A stretch of 64,000 nt of DNA from Acidobacteriota bacterium (GTDB lineage: Bacteria; Acidobacteriota; Terriglobia; Terriglobales; Acidobacteriaceae), in assembly GCA_018268895.1 (NCBI GenBank), contig JAFDVP010000001.1, positions 124,001-188,000 on the forward strand, in the 5' to 3' direction. Positions 33,738 to 42,198 of the stretch are shown here, one piece after another; the stretch's first letter is position 1; each line of letters opens with the position of its first letter. Both the position numbers and the translations under genes were made by a program. A model generated the notes under the pieces. The model was not told where the DNA came from and searched no databases. It saw only the letters and a program-made list of their open reading frames with translations.

Positions 33738-33938
33738 ATGGGCGACCTATTTCAACCAACTCATCTCATCGTTCTCGCAGTCATCGTGCTCGTGCTCTTC
33801 GGCGGCAAAAAACTGCCTGAGCTCGGCAAAGGACTCGGCGAAGGTCTGCGCGGCTTCAAGGATGGCATGAAGGGCGTCACCGACGAGGTCAACAAGCCCG
33901 CTGATTCTACGCCGAAGCACGAAGAGGCAACCAAGTAA
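33738..33938 (+). CDS. tatA: Sec-independent translocase subunit TatA/TatE
   Basis: A 66-residue TatA-family protein that forms the protein-conducting element of the twin-arginine translocase for folded exported proteins. One N-terminal membrane helix ([15 protein letters not shown]) is followed by the hinge and amphipathic helix signature [20 protein letters not shown] and a charged tail. AAGGGAG lies a few bases before ATG 33738. tatB and tatC are not in the window, which is normal where tatA stands alone. Terminal Lys/Glu-rich residues are typical. Confidence 0.93.
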   Translation: MGDLFQPTHLIVLAVIVLVLFGGKKLPELGKGLGEGLRGFKDGMKGVTDEVNKPADSTPKHEEATK

Positions 33939-34017
33939 CCTCGCGCGAGGCGGGAGCGTTCGCGGCTGACCGCGCTCCCGGCTCGTGCCACTCGGTTCTG
34001 TCCGCAAACTCAGCCCG

Positions 34018-34824
34018 ATGAAGCTAAAGTCGCCTTACCTGGTCAAGCCGCATACGAAGGTCAAGCTCTCCCGCATCCCTGCCGGTGAGACCGGCGGCTT
34101 CAAAAGTCACACCGCAGCCGAAGAACTTCTCGTCGAGCACCGCAACCGCCTCATCGCCCTTCAGGATGTCTTTCACGCCAGCCAGAAGAAGGCCATGCTC
34201 ATTGTCCTTCAGGGCATGGACACCGCCGGAAAAGATGGGGCCATCAGCCACATCTTCTCCGGAGTCAATCCGCAGGGCTGCGACGTCGCCGCCTTCAAAC
34301 CCCCAACGCCGCTCGAACAGCAGCACGATTTTCTCTGGCGCGTTCACGCACAGGTTCCGCCGCGCGGCATGATCCAGATCTTCAATCGCTCGCACTACGA
34401 AGACGTCCTCGTCCCCTGCGTCCACAAGCTGCTCCCGCCGAAGACCATCAAGAGTCGTCTCGACAACATTCGTGGATTCGAGTCGATGCTGGCCGGCAAC
34501 GACGTCGTTATCCTCAAGTTCTTCCTGCACATCTCCCGCGGCGAACAGACTGCGCGCCTGCAATCCCGCATCGACACGCCAGACAAGCATTGGAAGCTCT
34601 CCGAAAGCGACTTCCGCGAGCGCAAGTTCTGGGGCGAATACCAGAAGGCTTACGAAGATCTCCTCTCGGCCACCAGCACGAAGCATGCTCCCTGGTTCAT
34701 CATCCCGTCAGACCACAAGTGGTATCGCAACGTCGTTATCTCCCAGATTCTCGTCGACGTCATGACCGGCCTCAAGCTCAAATACCCCGAGCCAACCATG
34801 GACGCCTCGACGATCAAGCTGTAA
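34018..34824 (+). CDS. ppk2: Polyphosphate kinase 2 family protein
   Basis: A PPK2-type phosphotransferase of 268 residues that uses polyphosphate to phosphorylate nucleotides, or the reverse. The Walker A-like motif GMDTAGKDG is at residues 66-74. The lid and Walker B area includes IFNRSHYEDVL, and HISRGEQTARLQSR contains the conserved basic positions. The final part WYRNVVISQILVD is typical of the single-domain PPK2 families. ATG 34018 is used; a GTG at 33985 is in frame but gives an unsupported extension. Whether it prefers AMP, ADP or GDP cannot be told. A GC-rich imperfect hairpin (33950-33982) lies between tatA and this gene. Confidence 0.9.
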   Translation: MKLKSPYLVKPHTKVKLSRIPAGETGGFKSHTAAEELLVEHRNRLIALQDVFHASQKKAMLIVLQGMDTAGKDGAISHIFSGVNPQGCDVAAFKPPTPLEQQHDFLWRVHAQVPPRGMIQIFNRSHYEDVLVPCVHKLLPPKTIKSRLDNIRGFESMLAGNDVVILKFFLHISRGEQTARLQSRIDTPDKHWKLSESDFRERKFWGEYQKAYEDLLSATSTKHAPWFIIPSDHKWYRNVVISQILVDVMTGLKLKYPEPTMDASTIKL

Positions 34825-34839
34825 GGCATTAAGGTGCCA

Positions 34840-34878
34840 CCGAACGAGCCGAAGGAGAGTCGAGGAGTCCCCGCATTT
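34840..34878 (+). repeat. Partial intergenic repeat family 1, copy f
   Basis: Only the 3' half is recognisable: GAGTCGAGGAGTCCCCGCAT followed by TTTGCC, matching the copy at 33485. It lies between convergent ppk2 and the TetR gene. Confidence 0.45.
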
Positions 34879-34900
34879 TGCCTGGGGCCACCATATAGTC

Positions 34901-35506
34901 CTAAGCCCGAAGCGCCATCCTCACCAATCCATCCACATCGAAGCCTTCGCCTATTCCCAGCAACTCCACGGTAAAAACATGGAAGAAGGAGCCAGCCATC
35001 AAGGCTCGCGCAGCGGTCCAGGAATCAACAGACGGTGCAATCCGCGAAAGCTTCTTCTCTTCTTCGATGTACCGCGCCAGCGTAGCCACCCCGCGCTCCG
35101 GCCCTCTGCCATCCTTGCCCAGCGACTGCCTGAACCTTTCTCGCAACTCTGGCTCGCCCACAAGCGAACACAGCATCACCATTACCCTCTGGTGGAACTG
35201 CATCAACCCTTGCACCGCGATCACAAGATTCGCTTCCACAGTGTCATGGCCGATCTTCTCCTTCAACGCGTGTAGCGGAACCAGCATCGCCGGAAGACTC
35301 TCTTCCAGAACTGCAAGAATCAGCGCCAGCCTGTCCTCAAAGTGAAAGTAGATCGCGCCTTCAGAACAGGGAACAGCCTCTGCGATCGCCCGGGTCGTCA
35401 CCCCGGCCAGCCCCTTCTTCCGCAGCAAACGTTCCGTCGCCGCCACAATCTCTGCCTTACGGCTGGGCCGGCCGCGCCCCTTAACCGCTTTTGGTGCCTC
35501 TCTCAT
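34901..35506 (-). CDS. TetR family transcriptional regulator
   Basis: A 201-residue regulator (from ATG 35506) with an N-terminal TetR helix-turn-helix: KAEIVAATERLLRKKGLAGV, then TTRAIAEAVPCSEGAIYFHFEDR, shown by its key parts. The C-terminal ligand domain is all-helical. GTG 35518 is an alternative start. It is divergent from a small membrane protein gene with about 100 bases between the starts. A matching inverted repeat lies in the shared promoter region, so it probably represses that neighbour and itself. The ligand is unknown. Confidence 0.88.
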   Translation of the reverse strand: MREAPKAVKGRGRPSRKAEIVAATERLLRKKGLAGVTTRAIAEAVPCSEGAIYFHFEDRLALILAVLEESLPAMLVPLHALKEKIGHDTVEANLVIAVQGLMQFHQRVMVMLCSLVGEPELRERFRQSLGKDGRGPERGVATLARYIEEEKKLSRIAPSVDSWTAARALMAGSFFHVFTVELLGIGEGFDVDGLVRMALRA

Positions 35507-35538
35507 TCCCGTCCTCACACAAGAACTCTAGTTCAGGC

Positions 35539-35579
35539 TTGCCAGGTTGGATAAGTAATTTATATAGTGAGCAATCACT
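35539..35579 (+). promoter_or_regulatory. Promoter and candidate TetR operator
   Basis: TTGCCA at 35539-35544 and TATATA at 35561-35566 form a -35/-10 pair with a 16-base spacer, directed toward the small membrane protein gene. AGTGA-GCAA-TCACT (35566-35579) is a perfect 5-bp inverted repeat overlapping the -10 and the start site. The location next to a divergent TetR gene suggests repression by steric block. Confidence 0.55.
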
Positions 35580-35605
35580 CAGTAAATACTCAGAGGTGCT
35601 CCACA

Positions 35606-36058
35606 ATGAATCGCTCCCTCGCCGCAAAGCTTCTCCTAACCTTCGTCCTCGTAGGCGGAGCAATAATGTCCTTCATCCTTGATTGGAGCAGCAACCACCT
35701 GCTCAACCCACTCTGGCACCCTCATGCCCGCTATCACTCTGCCATTCTGCTTTTCCTTTACGCTGGAGTCGCTTCGACCGGAGCCTGGTTCCTCTGGAGG
35801 CGCTCCAAGGAACCCGCTGTAGCCTTCACCGTTGCTTCTCTCATCTCCCTCTCTTACTGGACCCCTTTCTTCTATGTACCCTCACTTCTCCCATCTGCTG
35901 CTTACTGGGCCGGGATCCCCGGACATGAACCCCACATCAGCGGACACATCGTCTACCCCAACCTGATCGTGGTTGGACTCTTCGCACTTCTGACGCTGGT
36001 GGGTTGGTGGTCAGGGCTAAACGCTGTCAAGTCTCCGGAGATCCAGGGTCCGGACTAA
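35606..36058 (+). CDS. Small four-helix membrane protein, divergent from TetR
   Basis: A 150-residue protein with four hydrophobic segments: KLLLTFVLVGGAIMSFI, SAILLFLYAGVASTGAWFLW, PAVAFTVASLISLSYWTPFF and NLIVVGLFALLTLVGWW. DWSSNHLLNPLWHPHARYHS lies after the first helix and is its most distinctive part; it resembles small DUF6640-type membrane proteins, a tentative call. ATG 35606 has AGAGGTG upstream. Its control by the neighbouring TetR protein is inferred from the operator. No transport or enzyme motif is visible. Confidence 0.7.
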   Translation: MNRSLAAKLLLTFVLVGGAIMSFILDWSSNHLLNPLWHPHARYHSAILLFLYAGVASTGAWFLWRRSKEPAVAFTVASLISLSYWTPFFYVPSLLPSAAYWAGIPGHEPHISGHIVYPNLIVVGLFALLTLVGWWSGLNAVKSPEIQGPD

Positions 36059-36145
36059 AGTTATGAAATTGAAAGGCTTATTCATTTGGATAAAATGCCG
36101 ATTCCCTCTCCCCGGTTGCAATTCCAGAAAGCAAAGATCGAGGGA

Positions 36146-37057
36146 TCAGAGCGTAATCATCACAACCGCCACGGCAGCTACCAGCATACCTGCCCCCTGC
36201 CGCCGGGTTGGCTTTTCATGCAAAGCCCATGCCGCCAGAAGGATGGTGGAGGCGGGGTATAGCGAGGCCAGCACAGAGGCGACATCGAGCCTTCCAGCCC
36301 GTGTAGCTGCCATAAACAGCAAGTTCCCACTGGTATCGCCCAGCGCCGTCGTCAGTGCCCACAGAACGGCCTTACGAGGCAGCCAGAAACGCCGGGTGCC
36401 CAACAGCTCGATTTTAAGAGGTGGGTTTGACGTCAAGATCGTCGCCAGCAGGATCGCTGAACAGGTCGTCAGGCTGCCGATCCTTGCCGTAGCCATCGGC
36501 CAGACCAGACCTCCAGCCGCAGCGTATTTGAGCGCGACAAAGTAGATGCCGAACCCGGCCCCCGATCCCACCGCCAGCCACATCGTCTCCGCCGAGGCAG
36601 GCAGAGCTTCAGGGTTCTCACCCGCTGCAATCATCCAGATCGCGCACCCTGCGATAACAAAACCCGCCATGCGCATCCAGCCGGGCGACCCATCATGAGC
36701 AATCGACACTGCCGAAGGAATCGCCGCCGCCAGCAGCCCGCTGATTGCGGCGGAAGCACCCATAGCCCCGCGCGAGAGCGCAATGTAGAACGCCGTCAGA
36801 GAAAGACCGCCCATCACACCAGCGAGCAGCCCACAAACCAGCGTGATGCCGTGTGGAAATCTGTCGCCGCGCAATAGAGCAATTGCTGTGAGCACCACAA
36901 AGCTGGCCGCGTGGCTGGTCAGCACGACGCGCAGCGCACCGTCCATCGGATTGCGCGCTGTGCGCGCGGCATACTTTGCTCCCATGCCGCCGGAGAAGTC
37001 GCCGCCGCCCCATAGGACAGCCGCTGCCAGGGCCAGCAGCACATTTGCCTGAAACAT
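36146..37057 (-). CDS. EamA/DMT superfamily transporter
   Basis: A 303-residue inner-membrane protein with about ten hydrophobic segments arranged as two repeated five-helix halves, as in drug/metabolite exporters. The first half begins ANVLLALAAAVLWGGGDFSG, and the second starts near residue 160 (MWLAVGSGAGFGIYFVALKY). The end, YPASTILLAAWALHEKPTRRQ followed by a last helix, is the classic EamA C-terminus shown in key residues. ATG 37057 is close to the preceding minus-strand VWFA gene stop at 37066, so the two may be cotranscribed. The substrate is unknown. Confidence 0.85.
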   Translation of the reverse strand: MFQANVLLALAAAVLWGGGDFSGGMGAKYAARTARNPMDGALRVVLTSHAASFVVLTAIALLRGDRFPHGITLVCGLLAGVMGGLSLTAFYIALSRGAMGASAAISGLLAAAIPSAVSIAHDGSPGWMRMAGFVIAGCAIWMIAAGENPEALPASAETMWLAVGSGAGFGIYFVALKYAAAGGLVWPMATARIGSLTTCSAILLATILTSNPPLKIELLGTRRFWLPRKAVLWALTTALGDTSGNLLFMAATRAGRLDVASVLASLYPASTILLAAWALHEKPTRRQGAGMLVAAVAVVMITL

Positions 37058-37065
37058 TGGTCGTT

Positions 37066-38361
37066 CTACTTGCGTTGAATCGTGTTTACCGGGCCTGAGT
37101 CACTCGCCGTCGGGTAATAGCCCTTCTTTGAGATGACCGTCAGATTCGGACGCTGCACCCGGATTTCGAGCGTGCGGTACTTCCCATCGATAAACGGTTC
37201 GTGAGTGTAGTAGCCGAGCGTGTACTGGGTGCGGACCTCTTCGAATATCTTCTGGAAACTCTCCTCGATGCCGCGCTGACGGAGCTCGGCCTCAAGATTG
37301 CCGCCGGTCGCCGATGTATAAGCGACCAGAGCGTTGTCACGCATCGTCAGCGGAAGGTGAATCTTATCGAGGAAGCCAATCACAGGAAGCGAGGAGTCGC
37401 CCACGAGCGTTCCGTAGACTGCAACCTTGTTGGTCTGAAGATATTGGATAACATCCTTCATCTTCGCCTGGCTACCGTACTCCTTGCCGTCGCTGATGAC
37501 ATAGACTACGCGCCGGCGTCCCTTACCAGCCTTGGCCGTTGTCTTGGCGGCTTCGAGAATGGCGTCGTTGAGGGTGTGAACTTCCTTCGGGACCTTCAGC
37601 TCGATCGCCTGACTGTTGCGGACAGGCGCCGTGTTTGGGTCGAAGACGCGGCCGTTGATGACGTTCGTCTGGGCCATGGGGCCGCCCATGTTCATGTAGA
37701 CCTCGCGGCCCGGGGCCTTGGCCTGGTCGAGAGCGAAGTTCAGCCGCGCGCTCTGGCCTGCCGTGAAGTCTGTCCACTTGCGCGGACCGTTGTTGTAGCT
37801 GAAAACCGCAACCTCGTCATACGGCGCGAAGGCTCCTTGCAACGCAGCCAGGGAGTTGTTGACCTTCGTCATGTTGTCCGGTGTCAGGCTCTGGTCGATG
37901 ACGATAGCAACAGACAGAGGGAAAGGATCAACGGTGAAATTAGTGATCCGCTGGGGAAGATTGTTCTCGTAGACCCTGACCTCCCGCCACGTGATACCTG
38001 GTACGGGCTTCTGTTTGTTGTCCTTGACGGTGAAGGGCACTTCGACGAAGTTCGTCTGCACGCGCAGGGTGAAGGAGTCGGCGGTGGATTCAGGAGCAGG
38101 TCCTTCATCCGGGGTTTGTGCGGAAGGCGTAGAGGGGGTCTGAGGCACCTGCTCTTTACCGGGAGCCGGTGAAGTGGCCTGGTTGCCGCTCGCGGCCGGC
38201 GTCGTGCCCATGCCGGGCCTGACCGTGTTCAGCGTGGGCAGCCCAACCTGCGGCTTTGGCGCATCGGGAATCTGCTGCGCCGAGGCCTCTTCGGTCTTCT
38301 GACCTTGCTGTCCCAGCGTCATGAACGCCAGCGCTCCAACCAATATGCTTTCCCTTACCAC
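37066..38361 (-). CDS. VWFA-related secreted protein
   Basis: A 431-residue exported protein with a von Willebrand factor A domain of the acidobacterial VWFA-related type. The start is GTG 38361 (preceded by GGGGG); the frame is open to 38412. A hydrophobic leader (ILVGALAFMTLGQQG) is followed by a Pro/Gln/Thr-rich linker to about residue 110. The domain begins RVQTNFVEVPFTVKDNKQKP. VAIVIDQSLT occupies the MIDAS position but lacks the second Ser of DxSxS, having DQSLT. The C-terminal module YTLGYYTHEPFIDGKYRTLEIRV (key parts) is shared with the neighbour. Function is unknown; binding roles at the cell surface are typical of VWA domains. Confidence 0.8.
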   Translation of the reverse strand: MVRESILVGALAFMTLGQQGQKTEEASAQQIPDAPKPQVGLPTLNTVRPGMGTTPAASGNQATSPAPGKEQVPQTPSTPSAQTPDEGPAPESTADSFTLRVQTNFVEVPFTVKDNKQKPVPGITWREVRVYENNLPQRITNFTVDPFPLSVAIVIDQSLTPDNMTKVNNSLAALQGAFAPYDEVAVFSYNNGPRKWTDFTAGQSARLNFALDQAKAPGREVYMNMGGPMAQTNVINGRVFDPNTAPVRNSQAIELKVPKEVHTLNDAILEAAKTTAKAGKGRRRVVYVISDGKEYGSQAKMKDVIQYLQTNKVAVYGTLVGDSSLPVIGFLDKIHLPLTMRDNALVAYTSATGGNLEAELRQRGIEESFQKIFEEVRTQYTLGYYTHEPFIDGKYRTLEIRVQRPNLTVISKKGYYPTASDSGPVNTIQRK

Positions 38362-38602
38362 GCAAAAACCCCCGTACCGTGCCGCCTGACCGTCGATGGC
38401 CAAAGCCCACAACTAACAGAGTACCAGCGCCGGCAGGCCGCCGCTATCCTCTTCATAACCTGTACTGTAGGACGCACCACCCACCCAGGACGTTGTGCTA
38501 AAAACTGACCGCCAACGGCAAAAGGTGCAGGCAGCCGCCCCCGGCACAGCTGACAGGAACTTTTCCGCTGACCAGTACGCAGATAAGCTCGTCTATAAGA
38601 TC

Positions 38603-39640
38603 ATGCGCTCACCTGTCCGCCTCTCTGTTGTCCTGTTCGCCGCGTCTCTCAGCGTCGTCTCCGCCCCTGTGCTGCTAGCGCAGGAAGCTCCAACTCCCGG
38701 CGGACCACCGCCTGCCAGTACGGCAGAAGCGCAGCCGGTAGATACAGGCGACACGCAGACGCTGAAGGTCAACGTCAACCTGGTGAACCTCTACTTCTCC
38801 GTTCGCGACAAGAACGGCTACATCACCAACCTGCACAAGGACGACTGCGAGATCTACGAGGACAAGGTTTTGCAGAAGACCAAGAACTTCACGCAGGAGA
38901 AGAACCTGCCGCTGACCATCGGCATCCTGCTCGACACCAGCGGTAGCCAGCAGAACGTTCTGCCCCTGGAGCAGGAGGCAGGCGCGCAGTTTCTGAAGGA
39001 CGTGCTGACTCCCAAGGACGAGGCCTTTTTAATCTCGTTCGATATCAACGTCGACCTGCTGGCCGATTACACCAACTCGCCGCGCGAGTTGAAACGCGCT
39101 CTGGACAAGGCCAGTATCAACACTGGTGCTGGAACGGGCTCGGTAACAGGTAATGGCACTCCGCGCGGGACGCTACTCTTTGACGCTGTTTATCTGGCGG
39201 CGCACGACAAGCTGCGCCAGGAGGCCGGCCGCAAGATCCTGGTGCTGCTGACCGATGGAGGCGACCAGGGATCGCAGGAGACGCTGAAGAGCTCGATCGA
39301 GGCCGCGCAGAAGGCCAACGCCATCGTCTACGTCATCATGATCGCCGACCGTGGCTTTGGCGGCTACGGCGGCTTCTACACCGGCGGCGCCGACATGGAC
39401 CGCATGGCCAAGGAGACCGGCGGCCGCGTCATCAACGTCGGCAACAACGGCAAGAAGCTCGAGGATGCCTTCAACCAGATTCAGGACGAGCTGCGCACAC
39501 AGTATCTTGCCAGCTACACGCCGTCGAACCTGAAGACCGATGGCAGCTTCAGGACGCTGAACATCACTTGCGGCAAAGATACCAAGGTGCAGGCCCGCAA
39601 GGGCTACTACGCGCTCGCGGACAACGGCGGGAATGAATAG
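38603..39640 (+). CDS. VWFA-related secreted protein
   Basis: A 345-residue exported protein paralogous to the divergent gene on the minus strand. ATG 38603 gives a signal peptide (LSVVLFAASLSVVSAPVLLAQ); the frame is open to 38495 but that part is upstream of it. The VWA domain has VNLVNLYFSVRDKNGYITNL, an intact MIDAS motif DTSGS, and LLTDGGDQGSQ. The C-terminal module LRTQYLASYTPSNLKTDGSF is the same type as in the neighbour. The pair share a 240-base divergent region. No ligand is known for this group. Confidence 0.82.
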   Translation: MRSPVRLSVVLFAASLSVVSAPVLLAQEAPTPGGPPPASTAEAQPVDTGDTQTLKVNVNLVNLYFSVRDKNGYITNLHKDDCEIYEDKVLQKTKNFTQEKNLPLTIGILLDTSGSQQNVLPLEQEAGAQFLKDVLTPKDEAFLISFDINVDLLADYTNSPRELKRALDKASINTGAGTGSVTGNGTPRGTLLFDAVYLAAHDKLRQEAGRKILVLLTDGGDQGSQETLKSSIEAAQKANAIVYVIMIADRGFGGYGGFYTGGADMDRMAKETGGRVINVGNNGKKLEDAFNQIQDELRTQYLASYTPSNLKTDGSFRTLNITCGKDTKVQARKGYYALADNGGNE

Positions 39641-39694
39641 CGAGTAGTTCTCAGTTGCTCAACTGCGTATTCATCTGAGTACGGACAACTGTAG

Positions 39695-40396
39695 TTACGC
39701 TTCCATCGCTCCCGAGTACACGGCCATACCCGCGACGGCGTCGACGCCCATTGCGTCGAGAGCGTCCACCTCGGCTCGTTCTTTGATGCCACCGGCGACG
39801 ATCAACTGCTTGGCCGTCGTCGCTCGCAGAATAGCGGCAACGTCGATGGGGAAGCCGGTCATCGTGCCTTCGGTGTCGACGTGCGTGTAGAGAAACGCGG
39901 CGCAGTAATCCTCGAGCCACGTAATGGCCTCTTCCGGCGTGAGCGCAACGTTCTCCTTCCAGCCGCGCACGGCGACCTGTCCGCCCTTGGTATCGACGGA
40001 GAAGACGAGCCGGTCTTCGCCGAGAGTGTCGCGGAGCTTCTGCGCGAAGTCGAGGTTGATGAGCGGGTGCCGCTTGCGGTCGGCCTCGTTGTTTCCTCCG
40101 AAGAGCGATGAGCCGTAGATCACCCGCTTTGCACCGAGGTCGATCATGCGCTTGCCGTCTTCAGCGGTTCGCAGGCCACCACCCACCTGGCAGGGGAGCT
40201 TCGAGGTGAACTGCGAGATCAGGTCGGCGTTCGAGCCCTGCCGCATGGCGGCGTCGAGGTCGATGAGCTGGACAAGCGGGTATTTGTTGAAGCGTTCGAT
40301 CCAGTAGTCGAAGTCGTCGAAGGCCAGTTTGAGTTTTTCGCCCTGAACGAGCTGGACGATGCGACCGCCCATGAGGTCAATCGAAGGTATCAACAT
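39695..40396 (-). CDS. hisA: Phosphoribosylformimino-5-aminoimidazole carboxamide ribotide isomerase
   Basis: HisA catalyses the Amadori isomerisation of ProFAR, step four of histidine synthesis. It is a TIM barrel of 233 residues. MLIPSIDLMGGRIVQL holds the general acid/base Asp near residue 7, VGGGLRTAEDG binds phosphate, and the second catalytic Asp is in FSVDTKGGQVAVRGW. ATG 40396 has AGGAGAG six bases upstream; the frame is open to 40423. It is the last gene of the minus-strand his operon, separated from hisF by an intergenic repeat. Sequence differs from the canonical HisA in having NNEADRKRHPLINLD between strands. Confidence 0.93.
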   Translation of the reverse strand: MLIPSIDLMGGRIVQLVQGEKLKLAFDDFDYWIERFNKYPLVQLIDLDAAMRQGSNADLISQFTSKLPCQVGGGLRTAEDGKRMIDLGAKRVIYGSSLFGGNNEADRKRHPLINLDFAQKLRDTLGEDRLVFSVDTKGGQVAVRGWKENVALTPEEAITWLEDYCAAFLYTHVDTEGTMTGFPIDVAAILRATTAKQLIVAGGIKERAEVDALDAMGVDAVAGMAVYSGAMEA

Positions 40397-40437
40397 AATT
40401 TCTCTCCTGTACTCAAACGACACCGGTCATGGTGGTT

Positions 40438-40504
40438 TGTTAAGGGCACGGCTTCAGCCGTGCCGAAGTGCTTCGGTAGGAAGAAGGGTTTTAGCCCCTG
40501 AGGC
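40438..40504 (+). repeat. Intergenic repeat family 2, copy 2, between hisF and hisA
   Basis: TTAAGGGCACGGCTTCAGCC, then GTGCC, a spacer, and GGGTTTTAGCCCCTGAGG. Both halves can form hairpins (GGCACGGCT/AGCCGTGCC). It occupies nearly the whole gap between hisF and hisA, antisense to the operon. Confidence 0.85.
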
Positions 40505-40506
40505 GC

Positions 40507-41298
40507 TCAGCAAGGCAGTCTCACAGATACGCCTGCTCGTTGTAGTTCGGCTTTCAGTTCCCGCGAGTCCGTTACGCCGAAGTGAAAGATGCTGGCGGCA
40601 AGTGCGGCGTCGGCCTTGCCTCGCCCGAAGACCTCGGCGAAGTGCGCCGCACTGCCTGCGCCACCCGATGCGATAACGGGAATCTGCACGGCTTCGGAGA
40701 CGCGCGCGGTCAGCTCGCAGTCGAAGCCGGAGCGCATGCCGTCGGTGTTCATACTAGTGAGAAGGATCTCGCCTGCGCCGCGCTGTTCGGCCTCGCGTGC
40801 CCACTCGATCACCTTGCGGCCCGTGGGCTTGCGGCCACCGGCGACGAAGACCTCGGCGTCACCGACGGGGTCGTACCCGGGGCGCGGCGTGCCCACGCCT
40901 CTTCGTGCATCGATGGCGACGATGACGGCCTGCGCGCCGAAACTCGAGCCGATCTCGCCGATCAGCTCCGGCCGCGCGATAGCGGAGGAGTTGATGCTTA
41001 CCTTGTCGGCGCCCGCGTCGAAGACTGCGGCGGCGTCTTCGGCGGAGCGGATGCCTCCGCCGACGGTGAAGGGAACGAAGAGTTCCGCGGCGGTGCGCTT
41101 TACGGTGTCGAGCAGCGTGCCGCGTCCCTCGTGCGTTGCGGTGATGTCGAGCAGCACGATCTCGTCGGCGCCCGCGGCGGCATGTCGGTGCGCGAGTTCG
41201 GCGGGGTCGCCGGCGTCGATGATGTCGACGAACTGGATGCCTTTGACGACGCGTCCGTCGCGCACGTCGAGACATGCGATGATGCGTTTGGTCAGCAT
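40507..41298 (-). CDS. hisF: Imidazole glycerol phosphate synthase, cyclase subunit
   Basis: HisF uses ammonia from HisH to convert PRFAR to imidazole glycerol phosphate and AICAR. The TIM barrel of 263 residues begins [19 protein letters not shown] with the catalytic Asp11; the second catalytic Asp is in [10 protein letters not shown]. Phosphate-binding motifs are [12 protein letters not shown] and [18 protein letters not shown] 41298 overlaps the end of a small unknown gene (orf97) by seven bases, which suggests translational coupling. A repeat follows, then hisA. Confidence 0.94.
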   Translation of the reverse strand: MLTKRIIACLDVRDGRVVKGIQFVDIIDAGDPAELAHRHAAAGADEIVLLDITATHEGRGTLLDTVKRTAAELFVPFTVGGGIRSAEDAAAVFDAGADKVSINSSAIARPELIGEIGSSFGAQAVIVAIDARRGVGTPRPGYDPVGDAEVFVAGGRKPTGRKVIEWAREAEQRGAGEILLTSMNTDGMRSGFDCELTARVSEAVQIPVIASGGAGSAAHFAEVFGRGKADAALAASIFHFGVTDSRELKAELQRAGVSVRLPC

Positions 41299-41585
41299 GG
41301 TTGAATCCTTACGGGTGTGGAGGCGCTTACGGCGCGCTCGGCTCCTTCGGCGACGATACGTGCGATGGGCTCATCGGGCGAGAGGGTATCGCCGCTCGAT
41401 GCGAACCACTCAGCGACGAGGCCTTGCAGTGGCGCGCGCAGATGAAACTCGTTTTTGCCGTCCGTCAGTACCGCGATATTCTGGCCGGTGCCGACGAGCG
41501 TTCCTTGAGGTACAAGTTGTTGCGTGAGTTTGTACGCAGACTGTGGCGACTCTTCGGCGAGTTCGAGTTCGTAGACAAAAGGCAT
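41292..41585 (-). CDS. Biotinyl/lipoyl-like single-domain protein inside the his operon (orf97)
   Basis: A 97-residue protein. The C-terminal half ([20 protein letters not shown], then [17 protein letters not shown]) matches the hammerhead fold pattern of biotinyl/lipoyl domains, in which an AP..G.V motif is followed by GD.L and a terminal I..I. The MKM motif that carries biotin, or the DKA of lipoyl domains, is not present. So it may be a non-modified scaffold or a degenerate copy. The gene lies between hisH and hisF, four bases from the hisH stop, and overlaps hisF by seven bases. A role in the HisHF reaction is only inferred from position. Confidence 0.6.
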   Translation of the reverse strand: MPFVYELELAEESPQSAYKLTQQLVPQGTLVGTGQNIAVLTDGKNEFHLRAPLQGLVAEWFASSGDTLSPDEPIARIVAEGAERAVSASTPVRIQPC

Positions 41586-41589
41586 TTTG

Positions 41590-42198
41590 CTATAGCTCCA
41601 CGAAGTTCTTGAGGATCTGGAGGCCGACGGCGCTCGACTTCTCCGGGTGGAACTGCACGCCCATCACGTTATCGCGCTCGACCACGGCGGTGAAGTCGCC
41701 GCCATAGCTGGTGGTAGCGGCGGTGTCGGCGCTCACCGGCGCGCGCCAGGAGTGCGTGTAGTAGACGAAGCCGCCGGGGGCAACGCCGCGCAGCAGGCGC
41801 GAGTCCTCGCGGATGTTCTCAAGCGAGTTCCAGCCTACGTGCGGCGACTTCAGCTCCGCGCCATTGAAGGTGGCAGGGAAGCGCTCGCACTTCGCGGCGA
41901 AGTGACCAAGACCCGCAGTGTCAGGCGCTTCGGTCGAGCCTTCGTAGAGCCACTGCAAGCCGACGCAGATACCGAGGAAGGGCGTGCCTTTCGCCACGGC
42001 CTCGCGCACGGCAACAGTCAACGCGAGGTCTTCAAGCAGCTGCGTCGCCTGAAAGTGTCCTACGCCGGGGAGGACGATCTTGGTCGCGTTGCGTACATCG
42101 TCCGGTGACTGCGTGACGTGCGTCTCCGCGCCGAGATAATGCAGCGCTTTGAGCACGCTGGTGAGATTGCCCGCCTTGTAGTCGATGACTTGAATCAT
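41590..42198 (-). CDS. hisH: Imidazole glycerol phosphate synthase, glutaminase subunit
   Basis: HisH hydrolyses glutamine and passes ammonia to HisF. The 202-residue class I amidotransferase has the nucleophile Cys78 in GICVGLQW. His and Glu of the catalytic triad are in GVQFHPEKSS. The VLPGVGHF oxyanion region and PHVGWN are also present. ATG 42198 overlaps the stop of the preceding orf112 by four bases (ATGA). Confidence 0.95.
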   Translation of the reverse strand: MIQVIDYKAGNLTSVLKALHYLGAETHVTQSPDDVRNATKIVLPGVGHFQATQLLEDLALTVAVREAVAKGTPFLGICVGLQWLYEGSTEAPDTAGLGHFAAKCERFPATFNGAELKSPHVGWNSLENIREDSRLLRGVAPGGFVYYTHSWRAPVSADTAATTSYGGDFTAVVERDNVMGVQFHPEKSSAVGLQILKNFVEL

